From assembly GCA_946482345.1 (NCBI GenBank), contig CAMLRJ010000203.1, positions 1-6,544 on the forward strand: a DNA stretch of 6,544 nucleotides, written 5' to 3'. The DNA is from an uncultured Cellvibrio sp. (lineage in GTDB: Bacteria > Pseudomonadota > Gammaproteobacteria > Pseudomonadales > Cellvibrionaceae). The notes under the pieces were generated by a model, which searched no databases, was not told the origin of the DNA, and was given only the letters and a program-made list of their open reading frames with translations. This document shows positions 5,790 to 6,544 of this stretch, piece by piece (the first letter of the stretch is position 1; each line of letters opens with the position of its first letter). The position numbers and the translations under genes are program-made.

Positions 5790-6544
5790 GTATTCATCTC
5801 CAGAAAAATATCTTCCAGGCTTAAATACTCAAGTTGAATTTCTGGAACTTGTTGATGCAACCGCGACTCCAAATCAGAATTCCAATTTTTCAGCGTGAGC
5901 TGAATGTGCAAGGCGTCTTCTTTCTTTTTGATGATCTCGGGTAATTGCAAGACAAAATCATTGGTGTAAGCAGCTCGCGGAAAAGTTAAGCGCACAATCG
6001 ATTCTTTAAGTCCATCCAAGTCACCTTGATAATCCAAAACCCCATCGCGCAACATCCATACCTGGTTCGCCACTCGCTCTACATCGCTGACGATATGGGT
6101 TGAGAAAATCACTGCGCGATTTTCATCTGAAGCAATTTCAATAATTTGTTGTAGAAATTGCCGACGCGCAATCGGGTCCAGACTGGCAACAGGCTCATCC
6201 AATACCAACAATTGTGGTTCGTGTGCCATAGCGAGCAATATGGATAGTTTTTGTCGTTGTCCAACTGACATTTTATTTACGCGGATATCCATCGGAATCA
6301 TCCACTCGATAATTAATTTCTCGACCAATGTTTGATTCCAGGTTGGACGGAAACTTCTAAATAATTCAACTTGCTCTTTGCCTGTCATGGTTTGCAATAA
6401 CTCATCCTGCTGTGGCACAAATCCTATTTTTTGTTTTTGTTCGTCGTGAATACGGGTTGCATCAACACCCCAAAGCGACACTTTTCCGTGTGATGGAAAA
6501 GCAAAACCCAATAAGGTTTCCAACAAAGTCGTTTTACCTGCACC
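5786..6544 (-). CDS. ABC transporter ATP-binding protein, YtrB-like (N-terminus cut by window edge)
   Basis: The frame runs off the right edge: the first visible codons read Gly-Ala-Gly-Lys-Thr-Thr, the second half of Walker A, so the true start lies outside and no internal start should be used. The 252 visible residues, numbered from the edge, contain the Q-loop VPQQDE (~43-48), signature MSVGQRQK (~92-99), Walker B LLVLDEP (~112-118) with D-loop ASLD, and switch histidine in IFSTHIVSD (~146-154). A C-terminal extension of about 75 residues (LTFPRAAY onward) follows the nucleotide-binding domain and ends in the EYLSLEDIFLEMNT type of tail common in drug- and lipid-type exporter ATPases. All ATP-hydrolysis motifs visible are intact. 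It overlaps the membrane protein gene by 4 nt (ATGA), marking them as a transporter pair. Confidence 0.92.
   Translation of the reverse strand, partial: GAGKTTLLETLLGFAFPSHGKVSLWGVDATRIHDEQKQKIGFVPQQDELLQTMTGKEQVELFRSFRPTWNQTLVEKLIIEWMIPMDIRVNKMSVGQRQKLSILLAMAHEPQLLVLDEPVASLDPIARRQFLQQIIEIASDENRAVIFSTHIVSDVERVANQVWMLRDGVLDYQGDLDGLKESIVRLTFPRAAYTNDFVLQLPEIIKKKEDALHIQLTLKNWNSDLESRLHQQVPEIQLEYLSLEDIFLEMNT
5798..5801 (-). promoter_or_regulatory. Ribosome binding site for the membrane protein
   Basis: GGAG, read on the - strand inside the end of the ATPase gene (CTGGAGATGAATACATG), lies 8 nt from the ATG at 5789. It favours this start over any internal one. Confidence 0.6.

Larger units (their letters stand above)
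367..6544 (-). other. Six-gene overlapping operon: two ABC transporters, a GntR regulator and a lipoprotein hydrolase
   Basis: The junctions, in transcription order, are ATGA (5786-5789), TAATG (4395-4397), TGATG (4013-4017), ATGA (2387-2390) and TGATG (1549-1553). There is no non-coding gap anywhere from the right edge to 367, so no room for an intergenic promoter or terminator; the promoter must lie beyond 6544 unless one is hidden inside a gene. The close packing argues that all six products are made together and controlled by the GntR protein. Confidence 0.8.

Noticed and set aside
6524..6526. TTG as the start of the right-hand ATPase
   Set aside because: The frame continues upstream to the window edge and encodes the second half of Walker A (Gly-Ala-Gly-Lys-Thr-Thr), so the gene is truncated by the window and the TTG is an internal leucine codon.

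Overview
The window looks like a piece of chromosome from a moderately AT-rich Gram-negative bacterium, most likely a gammaproteobacterium. The case rests on an outer-membrane-type lipoprotein hydrolase, GC-rich stem-loop repeats scattered in an AT-rich background, and the style of the proteins. I cannot name a genus from the sequence alone.

Layout. At the left edge, on the + strand, is the last ~59 codons of a gene resembling the C-terminal helical domain of a glutathione S-transferase (stop at 179-181). A 185-bp convergent intergenic region (182-366) follows. It is almost entirely palindromic, GC-rich repeat DNA, including two inverted copies of one repeat unit. The rest (367 to the right edge) is one tightly packed operon on the - strand, read right to left: a 5'-truncated ABC ATPase (YtrB-like), a 464-residue polytopic membrane protein (its presumed permease), a small YtrA-type GntR regulator, a secreted lipoprotein alpha/beta hydrolase of the tripeptidyl/prolyl aminopeptidase (TAP-like) family, a NatA-type ABC ATPase, and a NatB-type ABC-2 permease. 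Every junction overlaps by 1 or 4 nt, so the six genes are probably co-transcribed and translationally coupled.

How the genes may work together. YtrA-type regulators are known to control neighbouring ABC transporters, in Bacillus in response to cell-envelope antibiotics. This operon holds two complete ATPase/permease pairs plus an envelope-anchored peptidase-like hydrolase. A plausible but unproven reading is an envelope-stress or peptide detoxification module, in which the transporters move or sense a substrate and the lipoprotein cleaves it outside the inner membrane.

Most striking observation. An ~84-bp double stem-loop repeat sits inside the signal-peptide region of the lipoprotein hydrolase. 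It is flanked by a perfect 9-bp direct repeat (AAACCTGAC at 3899-3907 and 3992-4000), adds exactly 93 bp (31 codons), and keeps the frame open. Removing it in silico restores a textbook lipoprotein leader with the lipobox cysteine at residue 24 instead of 55. A 42-nt part of the element matches the intergenic repeat at 262-303 at 41 of 42 positions. This looks like a small mobile palindromic element that has inserted into, and become translated as part of, a protein-coding gene.
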